Of a DNA stretch of 7,921 nt, positions 1 through 5,859 are shown piece by piece (positions within the stretch are counted from its first letter, which is position 1; the number at the start of each line of letters is the position of its first letter). Source of the DNA: Epilinea sp044228875 (GTDB taxonomy: Bacteria; Chloroflexota; Anaerolineae; Epilineales; Epilineaceae); NCBI GenBank assembly GCA_044228875.1, contig JBGAUA010000170.1, positions 1 to 7,921 of the forward strand, written 5' to 3'. The notes below the pieces were generated by a model, which saw only the letters and a list, made by a program, of their open reading frames with translations, did no database searches and was not told where the DNA came from. A program made the position numbers and the translations under genes.

Positions 1-50
1 CCCCGCCGGTCGTCAAGCAGCCCGGCCCGAGCGCCGGCTTCGGCGGAATG

Positions 51-167
51 ACGGCATCATCGGCTGATGTTTACGGCATCATCGGAGGTCGCTTACGGCA
101 TCATCCGGGGCCGATGATGCCGTAAGCGCGACCCGATGATGCCGTGACGAAGCGCGGATGAAGCCAT
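51..167. repeat. Phased 22-nt direct and inverted repeat array
   Basis: The 13-mer ACGGCATCATCGG occurs at 51-63 and 73-85, with a copy differing near its end at 95-107. Its reverse complement CCGATGATGCCGT occurs at 111-123 and 133-145, with a degraded copy (three mismatches) at 155-167. Steps within each group are exactly 22 nt, about two helical turns, so the sites of a group face the same side of the DNA. The central pair forms a hairpin with a 15-bp stem (91-105 with 113-127) and a 7-nt loop. Multiple phased terminal sites are known at IS21-family ends, and repeated operators or iterons can look similar. No transposase, regulator or replication gene is visible beside it, so its role is open. 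Confidence 0.8.
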
Positions 168-297
168 CATTCCGGGCCGCCGACGGCATCGGCCTGGTGT
201 TGACCTGCGGATGCTCGGCTCCTGGGCCGCGCGCACGGTGCCGCCCACCGGCAGGACCAGCCGCAAACGCAGTCTGCGCGTCGGGCGGCAGGCCACA

Positions 298-307
298 NNN
301 NNNNNNN
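298..307. other. Assembly gap (10 N)
   Basis: Ten consecutive unknown bases, probably a scaffold join of arbitrary length. Any frame translated across them is meaningless. The gap lies between the phased repeat array and the three-gene operon, so the true distance between them is unknown. Confidence 0.97.
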
Positions 308-501
308 GGGAACCCGCGATGGACACCGGCTTCGCTCCAGCGCGGCTATCTGCAGCACATGCCCGCGCGCGACGGGGATCCATGCGTTGCGGACGTTCGA
401 GTAACGCCTTGTCGCCGCGACATCGGCTGGCGTTGGGTGCCTTGGGTCCCACGATCGCCGCGTGAATCCGTTGCCAACCCTCTGGACCAGCGCGCTGGCG
501 G

Positions 502-1530
502 CTATGTATCGGACCCGAGCGCATGCGGCGAATCGACGTCGCCGTGCATCCAGTAAGTAGGCCGCGACAGAAAGAGCCCTACCAGGAAGAGCCCAGCGCC
601 CGCCCAGGCCGGCGCGATGTGGGACAAGGTGGTGTAGCCGATGGGATAATGCACGCCGATGGCGGCGCCGAAGCCGCAGAGCCCGCTCATGAGGATTGCC
701 TGCCAGGCAGAGCGCGAGGGCGCCGCCTTCCAGACGATGACCAGCACCAGCAGGCCGGTGGTGCAGACAGCGCCGCCGAAGCCCGCGCGATCGTGCGCGA
801 TCAGCGGGATCAAGCGTGGGTTGATGGCGTCCAGCGCCGCCCGGTTCAGCCCGACAAACGCCAGGTCTTCCGGCACAAACACCCGCGTGGCGCCTACGGC
901 GAGGATGGTGGCGCCCGCCGCCACCATGCCGACGGCCGTGGCGAGAAGGAAGAGCCGTCCCAGTCCCGCCCGCTTCAGCCACGACCTCGGCTCCCAGCCG
1001 GGGGCGAGCAGCGCGGCGAGCCCGTTGGGGAGCAAGCGGCGTTCACGCGTCTGCCAGAGGCCGGCGGCAAACGCCAGCAAGAGCAGGAGCGACGCCACGC
1101 CATGCCAGGTGTCCAGATAGCCATAGCCCAGGTAGGCCAGGAAGCTGCCGAAGCCCACGAGCCCCGAGAGGGCCAAGGCCCACCAGGACCAGGCCTCGCC
1201 ACGCTGCAATGGGAACAGGGTGAGCCAGGCGTACAAGACGGCCACGGCCAGCAAGGCGCCGCCGAAGGCCAGGCGGTCGTGAATCATGAACTGGACGATG
1301 CGGCAGCCATGTAGCCGGCACAGCTCGTCGGCCGTCATGCCCAGGAAGTCCAGGTCGTGCGGCAGGAAGTCTCCGCTGATGGACAGGAATACGGCAAAGC
1401 CACCCGAGAAGGCCAACATGAGCGCTGAGCACAAGAGCAGAGGACGACCGTCGCCTACCAGGGCCGCGAAGAGATCATCCGGTGGCTCCGGCGGCCCCGA
1501 GAGCGCCGACCTAGCGTTGCTGGAGGTCAT
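502..1530 (-). CDS. Polytopic membrane protein with two homologous halves
   Basis: This 342-residue protein is of no family I can name. It is strongly hydrophobic, with about eight predicted membrane segments, and carries an internal duplication. FLPHDLDFLG (55-64) matches FVPEDLAFVG (218-227); an HDR triplet followed by FGGA occurs at 84-86 and again at 246-248; SGLVGFG (122-128) matches SGLCGFG (282-288). Each half also has a later histidine (143 and 304) at the edge of a membrane segment. Four paired histidines in a two-fold pseudo-symmetric membrane protein would suit metal or haem binding, but that is inference. The ATG at 1530 is chosen because it overlaps the desaturase stop as ATGA, which implies translational coupling; a longer in-frame start at 1560 would lie inside the desaturase gene. 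It is the last gene of the operon and may be a partner, electron-transfer component or transporter for the two oxidases. Existence as a gene is well supported; function is unknown. Confidence 0.85.
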   Translation of the reverse strand: MTSSNARSALSGPPEPPDDLFAALVGDGRPLLLCSALMLAFSGGFAVFLSISGDFLPHDLDFLGMTADELCRLHGCRIVQFMIHDRLAFGGALLAVAVLYAWLTLFPLQRGEAWSWWALALSGLVGFGSFLAYLGYGYLDTWHGVASLLLLLAFAAGLWQTRERRLLPNGLAALLAPGWEPRSWLKRAGLGRLFLLATAVGMVAAGATILAVGATRVFVPEDLAFVGLNRAALDAINPRLIPLIAHDRAGFGGAVCTTGLLVLVIVWKAAPSRSAWQAILMSGLCGFGAAIGVHYPIGYTTLSHIAPAWAGAGLFLVGLFLSRPTYWMHGDVDSPHALGSDT

Positions 1531-2387
1531 CGCCAGAGCACGATCGGGCGCAGCCCGCAATCCGCGAAGTAGGCGTCAAGCCGTCGAGCCAGGTCAGGCC
1601 AGCGCTGGTGCGGTACCTGCGGATACAGGTGGTGTTCCAGGTGATACAGGTGCTCCAAGGCCAGCAGGCCGAGGACGCGGCCGCGAAAGAGACGGGTCTG
1701 GGTGAGCGCATTCGGAGCGTGGGGATTGTGGGGCATGTAGCTGGTCATGAAGGGGAAGACCCAACTGCCGGCGATGTTCATGGCGGCATAGGCGGCGGGC
1801 ACAGCCGTCCACGGCCAGGCGGCCAGGCAAAGCAGCAACAGCAGCAGCGATGCCCAGCCTTCCAGGACCATCCACCGCCGCGCCGCGCCGCGGCTGCGGA
1901 CGACGGCCCACCGCCACCAGCGCAGCTGGGCGGTGACGCCCGTCGCCAATGCCTGCCACCAGGGAAGCGCCGCGGCCCGCCCCTCGATGTCATCATCGGA
2001 CGGGTAGCAGGCGTGATGCTGCAAATGGGTGGCCCGGAAGGCATGCCCGCTGCGGAAGGAGATGACCTCGATCAGGCACAGCAGCCATTCGTTGAGCCAG
2101 CGAGGCAGGCCAAGCGTCCGATGCACCAGATCGTGGGACACGGACGCGTAGGTGAAGAAGCACTGCCCGATGGCGCACAGTATCGCCAGCGGCCACCAGC
2201 CGGCCCATCCGGCGATCAGGAAGGTGACCGCGAAGCCAAAGGGCAGAAACAGGGCGACAGCCTTCTCGGCTGGGGAAACCTGCAGCAGGTCCAGACCGAG
2301 ATCGGCCAATGCCGGCTTGCGCTGAGAGACGGCGCTGCCGTGAGCGGTCGCTGGAAACACCGAGCCAGGCAGCTTTGATACGGCCAT
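1527..2387 (-). CDS. Membrane fatty acid desaturase/carotenoid hydroxylase family protein
   Basis: A 286-residue integral-membrane di-iron oxygenase of the fatty acid desaturase superfamily. All three histidine boxes are present: HDLVH (85-89), HLQHH (121-125) and HLEHH (249-253), the last in the typical setting HLYHLEHHLYPQVPH. Hydrophobic spans lie at about 42-80, 96-112 and 180-213, so the boxes face the cytoplasm as in the family. The family inserts double bonds or hydroxyl groups into acyl chains, sterol-like lipids or carotenoids, using O2 and electrons from ferredoxin or another carrier. The spacing and the 286-residue length fit the short carotenoid-hydroxylase-like members as well as bacterial acyl desaturases, and I cannot decide the substrate. 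The start is supported by AAGGAAG at 2395-2401, 7 nt before the ATG. It lies 18 nt after the FAD monooxygenase and overlaps the next gene by 4 nt, so it is the middle gene of a tight operon. Confidence 0.93.
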   Translation of the reverse strand: MAVSKLPGSVFPATAHGSAVSQRKPALADLGLDLLQVSPAEKAVALFLPFGFAVTFLIAGWAGWWPLAILCAIGQCFFTYASVSHDLVHRTLGLPRWLNEWLLCLIEVISFRSGHAFRATHLQHHACYPSDDDIEGRAAALPWWQALATGVTAQLRWWRWAVVRSRGAARRWMVLEGWASLLLLLLCLAAWPWTAVPAAYAAMNIAGSWVFPFMTSYMPHNPHAPNALTQTRLFRGRVLGLLALEHLYHLEHHLYPQVPHQRWPDLARRLDAYFADCGLRPIVLWR

Positions 2388-2394
2388 GATGTGT

Positions 2395-2401
2395 CTTCCT
2401 T
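2395..2401 (-). promoter_or_regulatory. Shine-Dalgarno site of the desaturase gene
   Basis: The minus strand reads AAGGAAG here, 7 nt before the ATG at 2387. It lies wholly in the 18-nt gap after the monooxygenase stop and fixes the desaturase start. Confidence 0.8.
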
Positions 2402-2405
2402 GCCT

Positions 2406-3548
2406 TCAATCCGTCGCGAATCGGAACAGCCGCTGCAACGTGGCAGATGCCAGGCGATCAGGCGTGGCGCGGAGGACGGCTGCACGTAATGCCTCCTGCC
2501 AGGGCTCGGCTACCTGGATGACCTGACCGAGCAACCGGGATGCGGCCCACACCACCGCCACGCGTCCACGACGCTGCTGGCGATAATGCTTCAAAGCCTC
2601 GTCTACAGGCCGATCGGTCGCCAGGCAGCGGGCGAGCGTCCAGGCATCCTCCAAAGCCATGGCCGCCCCCTGTCCCAGGTTGGGCGTCAACGGATGCGCC
2701 GCATCGCCGAGCATCGCCAACCGTCCCCAGGCCGACCAAGACGCGATCGGCCCGGCATCGGCAATCGGATGCTGCAGAACAGCCTCGTCGTCCGAGGCGG
2801 CGATGAGCGCCTCCACTGGTGCATGCCATCCGTGAAACAAGCCGGCCAACAATTCGCGCCGACGCAAGGCATTGTAGGGTTCAATCAGGTCGGTGTTCGC
2901 CGACGCGTACCAGTAGGTCCGTCCACCGCCCACCGCGGCGATCCCAAAGCGACGGCCGGAGCCCCAGGTCTCGGTAACCCGGCCGTCCGACCAGCCAGCG
3001 GGCGTCTGGTCGACAAGGGCACGCCAGCCAACGTAGCCCTGGTCCCGCAAAGGCCGCGCCCGGGGCAGGGCTCGCCGCAGCCGCGACGCCGCACCGTCCG
3101 CCACCACGACCAGCGGCGCCACGATGTCGGCCCGATCGCGGATCCGAACCCGAACGCCGTCCTGCTGCAAGACCAGCGACGTCGCCTCGTGGTCGAGATG
3201 CAGAGCATCGGCCGCAAGGGCTCCGGCGAGCACCTGCTGCAGGTCGCTGCGCCGGGTGCTGAGCGCCGGCTGACCGGACGGGAACGGTCGCAGAACCTGC
3301 AGGTCCCGACCCTGCGGGTCCAGGATATGCCAGGACGGTGTGATCAAGGCATGTGGCCGCAGTTGCGCGAGCAGCTTCAGGGCCTCCAACACAGCCACCG
3401 CATTGGGCGTCAAGAGCAGCCCGGCACCGACTTCCTCCAGCCGCGGCGCCTGCTCAAAGACCTGACAGGCCAGACCGTGCTTTTGCAGCGCGACAGCGCA
3501 TGCCAGGCCGCCTATTCCCCCGCCCAAGATCACGATTGGCTCTCGCAC
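2406..3548 (-). CDS. FAD-dependent monooxygenase (salicylate hydroxylase/zeaxanthin epoxidase type)
   Basis: A class A flavoprotein monooxygenase of the FAD_binding_3 type, which uses NAD(P)H and O2 to hydroxylate or epoxidise a small or lipophilic substrate. From the GTG start it is 380 residues. The FAD dinucleotide fold GGGIGG lies at residues 9-14, followed by the acidic FEQ at the end of the second strand (31-33). The DG motif in VVVADGAASRLRR is centred on D151. The GD motif LGDAAHPLTPNLGQGAAMALEDAW lies at about 280-303 and is near-canonical. I prefer GTG at 3548 over the in-frame ATG at 3584. AGGAG lies 9 nt upstream of the GTG, the family usually starts only a few residues before GxGxxG, and the predicted transcript begins only about 7 nt before the ATG. 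It is first in the operon with the desaturase and the duplicated membrane protein, which hints at a membrane-lipid or terpenoid substrate. The exact substrate cannot be read from the sequence. Confidence 0.94.
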   Translation of the reverse strand: MREPIVILGGGIGGLACAVALQKHGLACQVFEQAPRLEEVGAGLLLTPNAVAVLEALKLLAQLRPHALITPSWHILDPQGRDLQVLRPFPSGQPALSTRRSDLQQVLAGALAADALHLDHEATSLVLQQDGVRVRIRDRADIVAPLVVVADGAASRLRRALPRARPLRDQGYVGWRALVDQTPAGWSDGRVTETWGSGRRFGIAAVGGGRTYWYASANTDLIEPYNALRRRELLAGLFHGWHAPVEALIAASDDEAVLQHPIADAGPIASWSAWGRLAMLGDAAHPLTPNLGQGAAMALEDAWTLARCLATDRPVDEALKHYRQQRRGRVAVVWAASRLLGQVIQVAEPWQEALRAAVLRATPDRLASATLQRLFRFATD

Positions 3549-3557
3549 GGCAGTCGG

Positions 3558-3562
3558 CTCCT
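3558..3562 (-). promoter_or_regulatory. Shine-Dalgarno deciding the GTG start
   Basis: AGGAG on the minus strand, 9 nt before the GTG at 3548. The alternative ATG at 3584 has only a GGGG run directly abutting it. The site therefore favours the shorter monooxygenase. Confidence 0.6.
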
Positions 3563-3597
3563 GCTCGAACCGGCGCGGCCTCATCCCCGACGTTCAT

Positions 3598-3627
3598 AGC
3601 ATAAGTCGGCCGCCGGCCTGTAGTCAA
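3598..3627 (-). promoter_or_regulatory. Sigma70-type promoter of the three-gene operon
   Basis: On the minus strand TTGACT (3622-3627, -35, 5/6 to consensus) is followed after an 18-nt spacer by TATGCT (3598-3603, -10). Transcription should start near 3591. The spacer contains a dyad, GGCCG-C-CGGCC, that could be a regulator site but is short and GC-only. The promoter points at the monooxygenase and leaves a leader of about 43 nt before the GTG at 3548. Confidence 0.65.
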
Positions 3628-3715
3628 CCGTCTGACCTTGTGCGGGCTTGATTAAAGTCGTCAGGATCTACCTGCCCCGCCGCCCGGCTCAGCCCGCTTC
3701 GGCCCATGGCCCGAG

Positions 3716-3795
3716 GAGCCGGGCCTGTGCCATAATCCGGATCCTGATCGACAGCCGCGGCTGACCTGGAGGGCTCGACCTGATGCAGGGTTCAC
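3716..3795 (+). repeat. Direct repeat copy 1 (leader of the HELGH gene)
   Basis: Aligns without gaps to 4644-4723 at an offset of 928 nt, with 72 of 80 bases identical. It carries the same layout as copy 2: a GGAGGG Shine-Dalgarno, then ATG CAG GG. Here the ATG is at 3783. Similarity ends abruptly a few codons into the coding sequence. It lies just upstream of the Fic pseudogene, so the two copies bracket that gene. Confidence 0.92.
3728..3736 (+). promoter_or_regulatory. Possible extended -10 promoter
   Basis: TGC followed by CATAAT (3731-3736, 5/6 to TATAAT) resembles an extended -10 element, placing a start near 3743 and a 40-nt leader before the ATG at 3783. No -35 box is evident. The matching position in the second repeat copy reads CATCAT, a weaker box. 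Confidence 0.35.
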
Positions 3796-3839
3796 GCGCT
3801 TTGCCGCTCACGGTGCTCCTGCGCGGGGAAAAGGCGTGA
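3783..3839 (+). CDS. Possible 18-residue leader ORF before the Fic remnant
   Basis: The repeat copy supplies a Shine-Dalgarno (GGAGGG, 3768-3773) and an ATG for MQGSRALPLTVLLRGEKA, which shares MQGSR with the start of the HELGH protein at 4711. Its TGA overlaps the GTG start of the Fic frame as GTGA at 3836-3839. It is either a truncated relic of a duplicated HELGH gene start or a fortuitous leader that couples translation into the Fic gene. There is no evidence that the peptide itself has a function. Confidence 0.3.
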   Translation: MQGSRALPLTVLLRGEKA

Positions 3840-4605
3840 GCGTCGCCGGGTCCGGTGCGGCGTGGCAGCCGCGCTACACGCTCACGTCGGCGATGGCCAC
3901 GGACCTGATGGCCATCGAGGCGGCGCGGGTGGCGGTGGCGGCGACGCCGCTGACGCCTGCAGCCGAGGCGGATCTGCGGCACCGCGCCCGCTTGCGCTCG
4001 ACGCATTACTCCACCCGCATCGAAGGCAACCGGCTGACCTTGGACGAGGCTCGCCGCGTGGTGGAAGACGCGGCAGCCGAGGTGCCCGGCCGGTCCCGGG
4101 ATGTGCGAGAGGCGCGGGATTACTGGGTCGCCCTGCTGGCTGTCGAGGCATGGGCGGCGGAGGGGCGGCCCTTGACGGAGGACCTCATCCGGCGCCTGCA
4201 CGCGCGCGTCGAACATGGCTCGCGGGCCGGGCTGACTGCGACGTCTCCAGCTGGCTCGCGTACTTCCTCCACTCGGTGGCCCTGGTCTTCACCGCCGCCC
4301 GCGACGAGGCGCTGCGCGCCGCCGCCATGGGAGCAGCACCACCAGCGACGCCCGCCGCGCTCCGGGGCCTGGACGCGCGTGCCCGGCGCGTACTCCCGCT
4401 CTTCGCCGAACGCGACGAGATCCGCGCGACGGACGTTGCCACGGAGCTCGGCGTCTCCGATCGCACCGCACGCGAGCTGCTCGCCAGCTGGGTTGTTGAC
4501 GGCTGGCTGCTGGTGGCGGACCCTTCACGACGTGGGCGCCGGTATGCGCTGTCGGCGGGTTATCGGCGGTTTGTCGGCGGGTTATCGGCGGACGGGGATC
4601 TGTGA
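3836..4605 (+). pseudogene. Fic family protein, catalytic core deleted and frame shifted
   Basis: This is a remnant of a class II Fic protein; intact members transfer AMP or another nucleotide to a protein hydroxyl. The first frame (GTG at 3836 to about 4225) reads as the N-terminal Fic_N region. It includes STRIEG at residues 59-64, fitting the inhibitory-helix motif [S/T]xxxE[G/N], and a helical stretch ending near LHARVEHGS. The sequence then switches to another frame at about 4218-4230 and resumes as AGRADCDVSSWLAYFLHSVALVF, which follows the Fic core in intact relatives. It continues into a winged-helix domain (about 4365-4560) and stops at 4605. The core, with its HPFxDGNGR loop, is absent, a loss I estimate at roughly 100 residues and not a multiple of three bases. 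It is thus catalytically dead. An 80-bp repeat brackets it. The long open frames spanning it in single frames are not intact genes. Confidence 0.87.
4551..4591 (+). repeat. Tandem 22-nt duplication in the Fic C-terminal end
   Basis: GTCGGCGGGTTATCGGCGG occurs at 4551-4569 and again at 4573-4591, separated by TTT. Since 22 is not a multiple of three, the second copy is read in a different frame and gives a new C-terminal tail (FVGGLSADGDL) before the stop at 4605. This looks like a recent slippage duplication in the decaying gene. Confidence 0.85.
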
Positions 4606-4643
4606 GTTGTGTGTTCCGTTGCGCCGCCACCGGCAGGGATGGA

Positions 4644-4723
4644 GAGCCGGGCCTGTGCCATCATCCGGATCTCGATCGACAGCCGCGGCTGACCTGGAGG
4701 GCTTCACGGGATGCAGGGCTCAC
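4644..4723 (+). repeat. Direct repeat copy 2 (leader of the HELGH gene)
   Basis: Second copy of the 80-bp repeat found at 3716-3795, 72/80 identical without gaps. It includes the GGAGGG Shine-Dalgarno (4696-4701, 9 nt before the ATG) and the first four codons of the HELGH membrane protein gene. Since it precedes an intact gene, this is probably the original copy. Confidence 0.92.
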
Positions 4724-5361
4724 GACGCTTCTTGGTTCTCTTCGCCGCGGCCATCGTCGGCGCTTCATTCGTGCATGAGCTGGGCCATGCTGTCGCTGGG
4801 TGGCTGCAGGGCGTGGCCGTGGTCCCCACGCCGTTCAAGGAATACGTGCTGCGGGACGAGATCGTGTGGCGCGAGTATGCCTGGATCGCGCTCGGCGGCG
4901 TCGGCGGATCGGTACTCGCGGTGCTGGGGACCTTGGCCTGGTACCTGAAACGGGACCGCGCGAGCGGCGATGCGATCCTGGCGGGCGCGATCCTCATCCC
5001 CTTGGCCTACACGGTCCGCTTCCTGCTTGAGGGAAGGGGACATGACGGCCTGGAATGGCAGGCGACCCAGAGCGCGCTGGGGGCGGACCCGGCGGGCCAC
5101 GCGGTGGACTTCGTCTTCCTGGCCCTGTTCGTCGCCGGCTTCGCGGCCTGGCTGTTTCGGCGACGCGCCGCTCTCGGGGTGTCGACCGTGGCGAGGCTCG
5201 CGGGGCTGCTGGTGGTCGGCATCGTCTTCATCATCGTCTTCCAGGTGACCAACAACCTGCTGTTCGACCGCTTCTTCCCGAAGACGCGGATCCTGGATGT
5301 GCCGCCCATGGCGGAAGCGATGTCCAGCGAAACGGGTCCGGCATTCGGGCAGGCTGGCTGA
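4711..5361 (+). CDS. Small membrane protein with HELGH zinc-metalloprotease motif (M50-like)
   Basis: A 216-residue protein with about five membrane segments (roughly 7-20, 57-78, 88-106, 131-150 and 161-182). HELGH lies at residues 22-26, at the end of the first hydrophobic stretch and followed by AVAGWLQG. This is the zinc-binding HExxH arrangement of site-2-protease-like (M50) peptidases, which cut substrates within the membrane. The usual second M50 motif (NxxPxxxLDG) is not visible. H111-D112 or the D126/H130/D133 cluster could supply the third metal ligand, but that is a guess. The protein could therefore be a divergent M50-like peptidase or a membrane protein that kept only the metal site. 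The start is supported by GGAGGG 9 nt upstream. Its leader is duplicated 928 nt upstream, beyond the Fic pseudogene. It ends 33 nt from the convergent TPR gene. Confidence 0.82.
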   Translation: MQGSRRFLVLFAAAIVGASFVHELGHAVAGWLQGVAVVPTPFKEYVLRDEIVWREYAWIALGGVGGSVLAVLGTLAWYLKRDRASGDAILAGAILIPLAYTVRFLLEGRGHDGLEWQATQSALGADPAGHAVDFVFLALFVAGFAAWLFRRRAALGVSTVARLAGLLVVGIVFIIVFQVTNNLLFDRFFPKTRILDVPPMAEAMSSETGPAFGQAG

Positions 5362-5394
5362 CGGCTGACGACAAGCGCAGAGCAAGGACGGAGG

Positions 5395-5763
5395 TCAGCG
5401 CGGCTGGTGCACCAACCCGAGCTCGGCGGCCAGCCGGTAGTAGCGCTCGGCCAGGGTAGCGTCACCGGTCAACGCATAGGCCTGGCCCAGGTTGACGAAC
5501 AGGGAGGGCAGAAACTCGGCCACGCGCTCGGTGTCGACGAGCCGCGCATGGTCCAGGGCCACCAGATGCCAGCGGAGCGCCGCGGCGGGGTCGGCCTCCA
5601 GATGCCCCACGTAATGGGCGGCGACGCAGCGCTCGTAGTCGTCGGTGGCGGCGTCCCAGGCCTGGGCGTACAGCCGGCGGGCATCGTCGACGCGGCGCTC
5701 GAATTCGGCTTGGATGCCGGCTTGGGTGAGGGGGAGGGTGGAGGGGGGCATGGGTTGGATCAT
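5395..5763 (-). CDS. Small TPR protein
   Basis: A 122-residue all-helical protein. Residues about 83-116 form a recognisable tetratricopeptide unit (LPSLFVNLGQAYALTGDATL then AERYYRLAAEL); helix pairs at 17-40, 43-57 and 59-75 look like degenerate repeats. TPRs bind protein partners, and no catalytic motif is visible. The frame stays open to 5925, but that would run antisense into the PLD-helicase gene. I choose the ATG at 5763, where helix-forming sequence soon begins. ATG at 5751 or 5802 are alternatives, and none has a good Shine-Dalgarno site. The gene converges on the HELGH gene and diverges from the helicase. Its partner is unknown. Confidence 0.72.
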   Translation of the reverse strand: MIQPMPPSTLPLTQAGIQAEFERRVDDARRLYAQAWDAATDDYERCVAAHYVGHLEADPAAALRWHLVALDHARLVDTERVAEFLPSLFVNLGQAYALTGDATLAERYYRLAAELGLVHQPR

Positions 5764-5847
5764 AACTGATGCCCAATCGATGCCGACCGTTTCGTGCCGC
5801 ATCCAGACGACGTGTGGTCCCCGATAGGCGTTGTGCCGTTGCTCCCA

Positions 5848-5853
5848 TATACT
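5848..5853 (+). promoter_or_regulatory. -10 box for a leaderless transcript
   Basis: TATACT (5/6 to TATAAT) ends 6 nt before the A of the ATG at 5860. A normal -10 to start-site distance would put +1 at or next to the A of the start codon. No Shine-Dalgarno precedes this ATG (GGCCGC), which fits a leaderless mRNA. A -35 box at 16-18 nt upstream is not convincing. Confidence 0.5.
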
Positions 5854-5859
5854 GGCCGC

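Larger units (their letters stand above)
1..501. other. Gene-poor scaffold end with repeat array and gap
   Basis: I see no convincing gene in this stretch. The open frames on both strands are rich in arginine and alanine, show no family motif I recognise, and run across the run of Ns. What it does hold is the phased repeat array at 51-167 and the gap at 298-307. The sequence on the two sides of the gap may not be contiguous, so an interrupted gene or insertion-sequence end cannot be excluded. A 12-bp perfect palindrome (CCAGCGCGCTGG, 487-498) sits 3 nt downstream of the stop codon of the minus-strand membrane protein gene; it has no loop and no T tract, so I do not call it a terminator. Confidence 0.6.

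Noticed and set aside
51..167. CRISPR array
   Set aside because: Repeats are 13 bp at 22-nt steps with inverted copies and spacers of only about 9 nt, and there are no cas genes. This is not CRISPR architecture.
487..498. CCAGCGCGCTGG palindrome as terminator of the operon
   Set aside because: There is no loop, no T-tract, and it is short GC-only symmetry that is expected by chance in such DNA.
93..982. Long open frames on both strands across the N gap
   Set aside because: They are arginine/alanine-rich high-GC shadow frames, are translated through unknown bases, and show no motif or ribosome site.
523..1314. Plus-strand frame of 263 codons
   Set aside because: It is antisense to the membrane protein gene, and its composition (Q, E, G, R-rich) is typical of shadow frames.
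2586..3599. Plus-strand frame of 337 codons
   Set aside because: It is antisense to the FAD monooxygenase, whose motifs are unambiguous on the other strand.
3836..4948. 370-codon single frame covering the Fic region
   Set aside because: After about 4225 it leaves the Fic reading frame and runs out of frame into the HELGH gene, so only its first third is real coding sequence.
5362..5394. Bidirectional terminator between the convergent HELGH and TPR genes
   Set aside because: No stable stem-loop with a T-tract is visible in the 33-nt gap.
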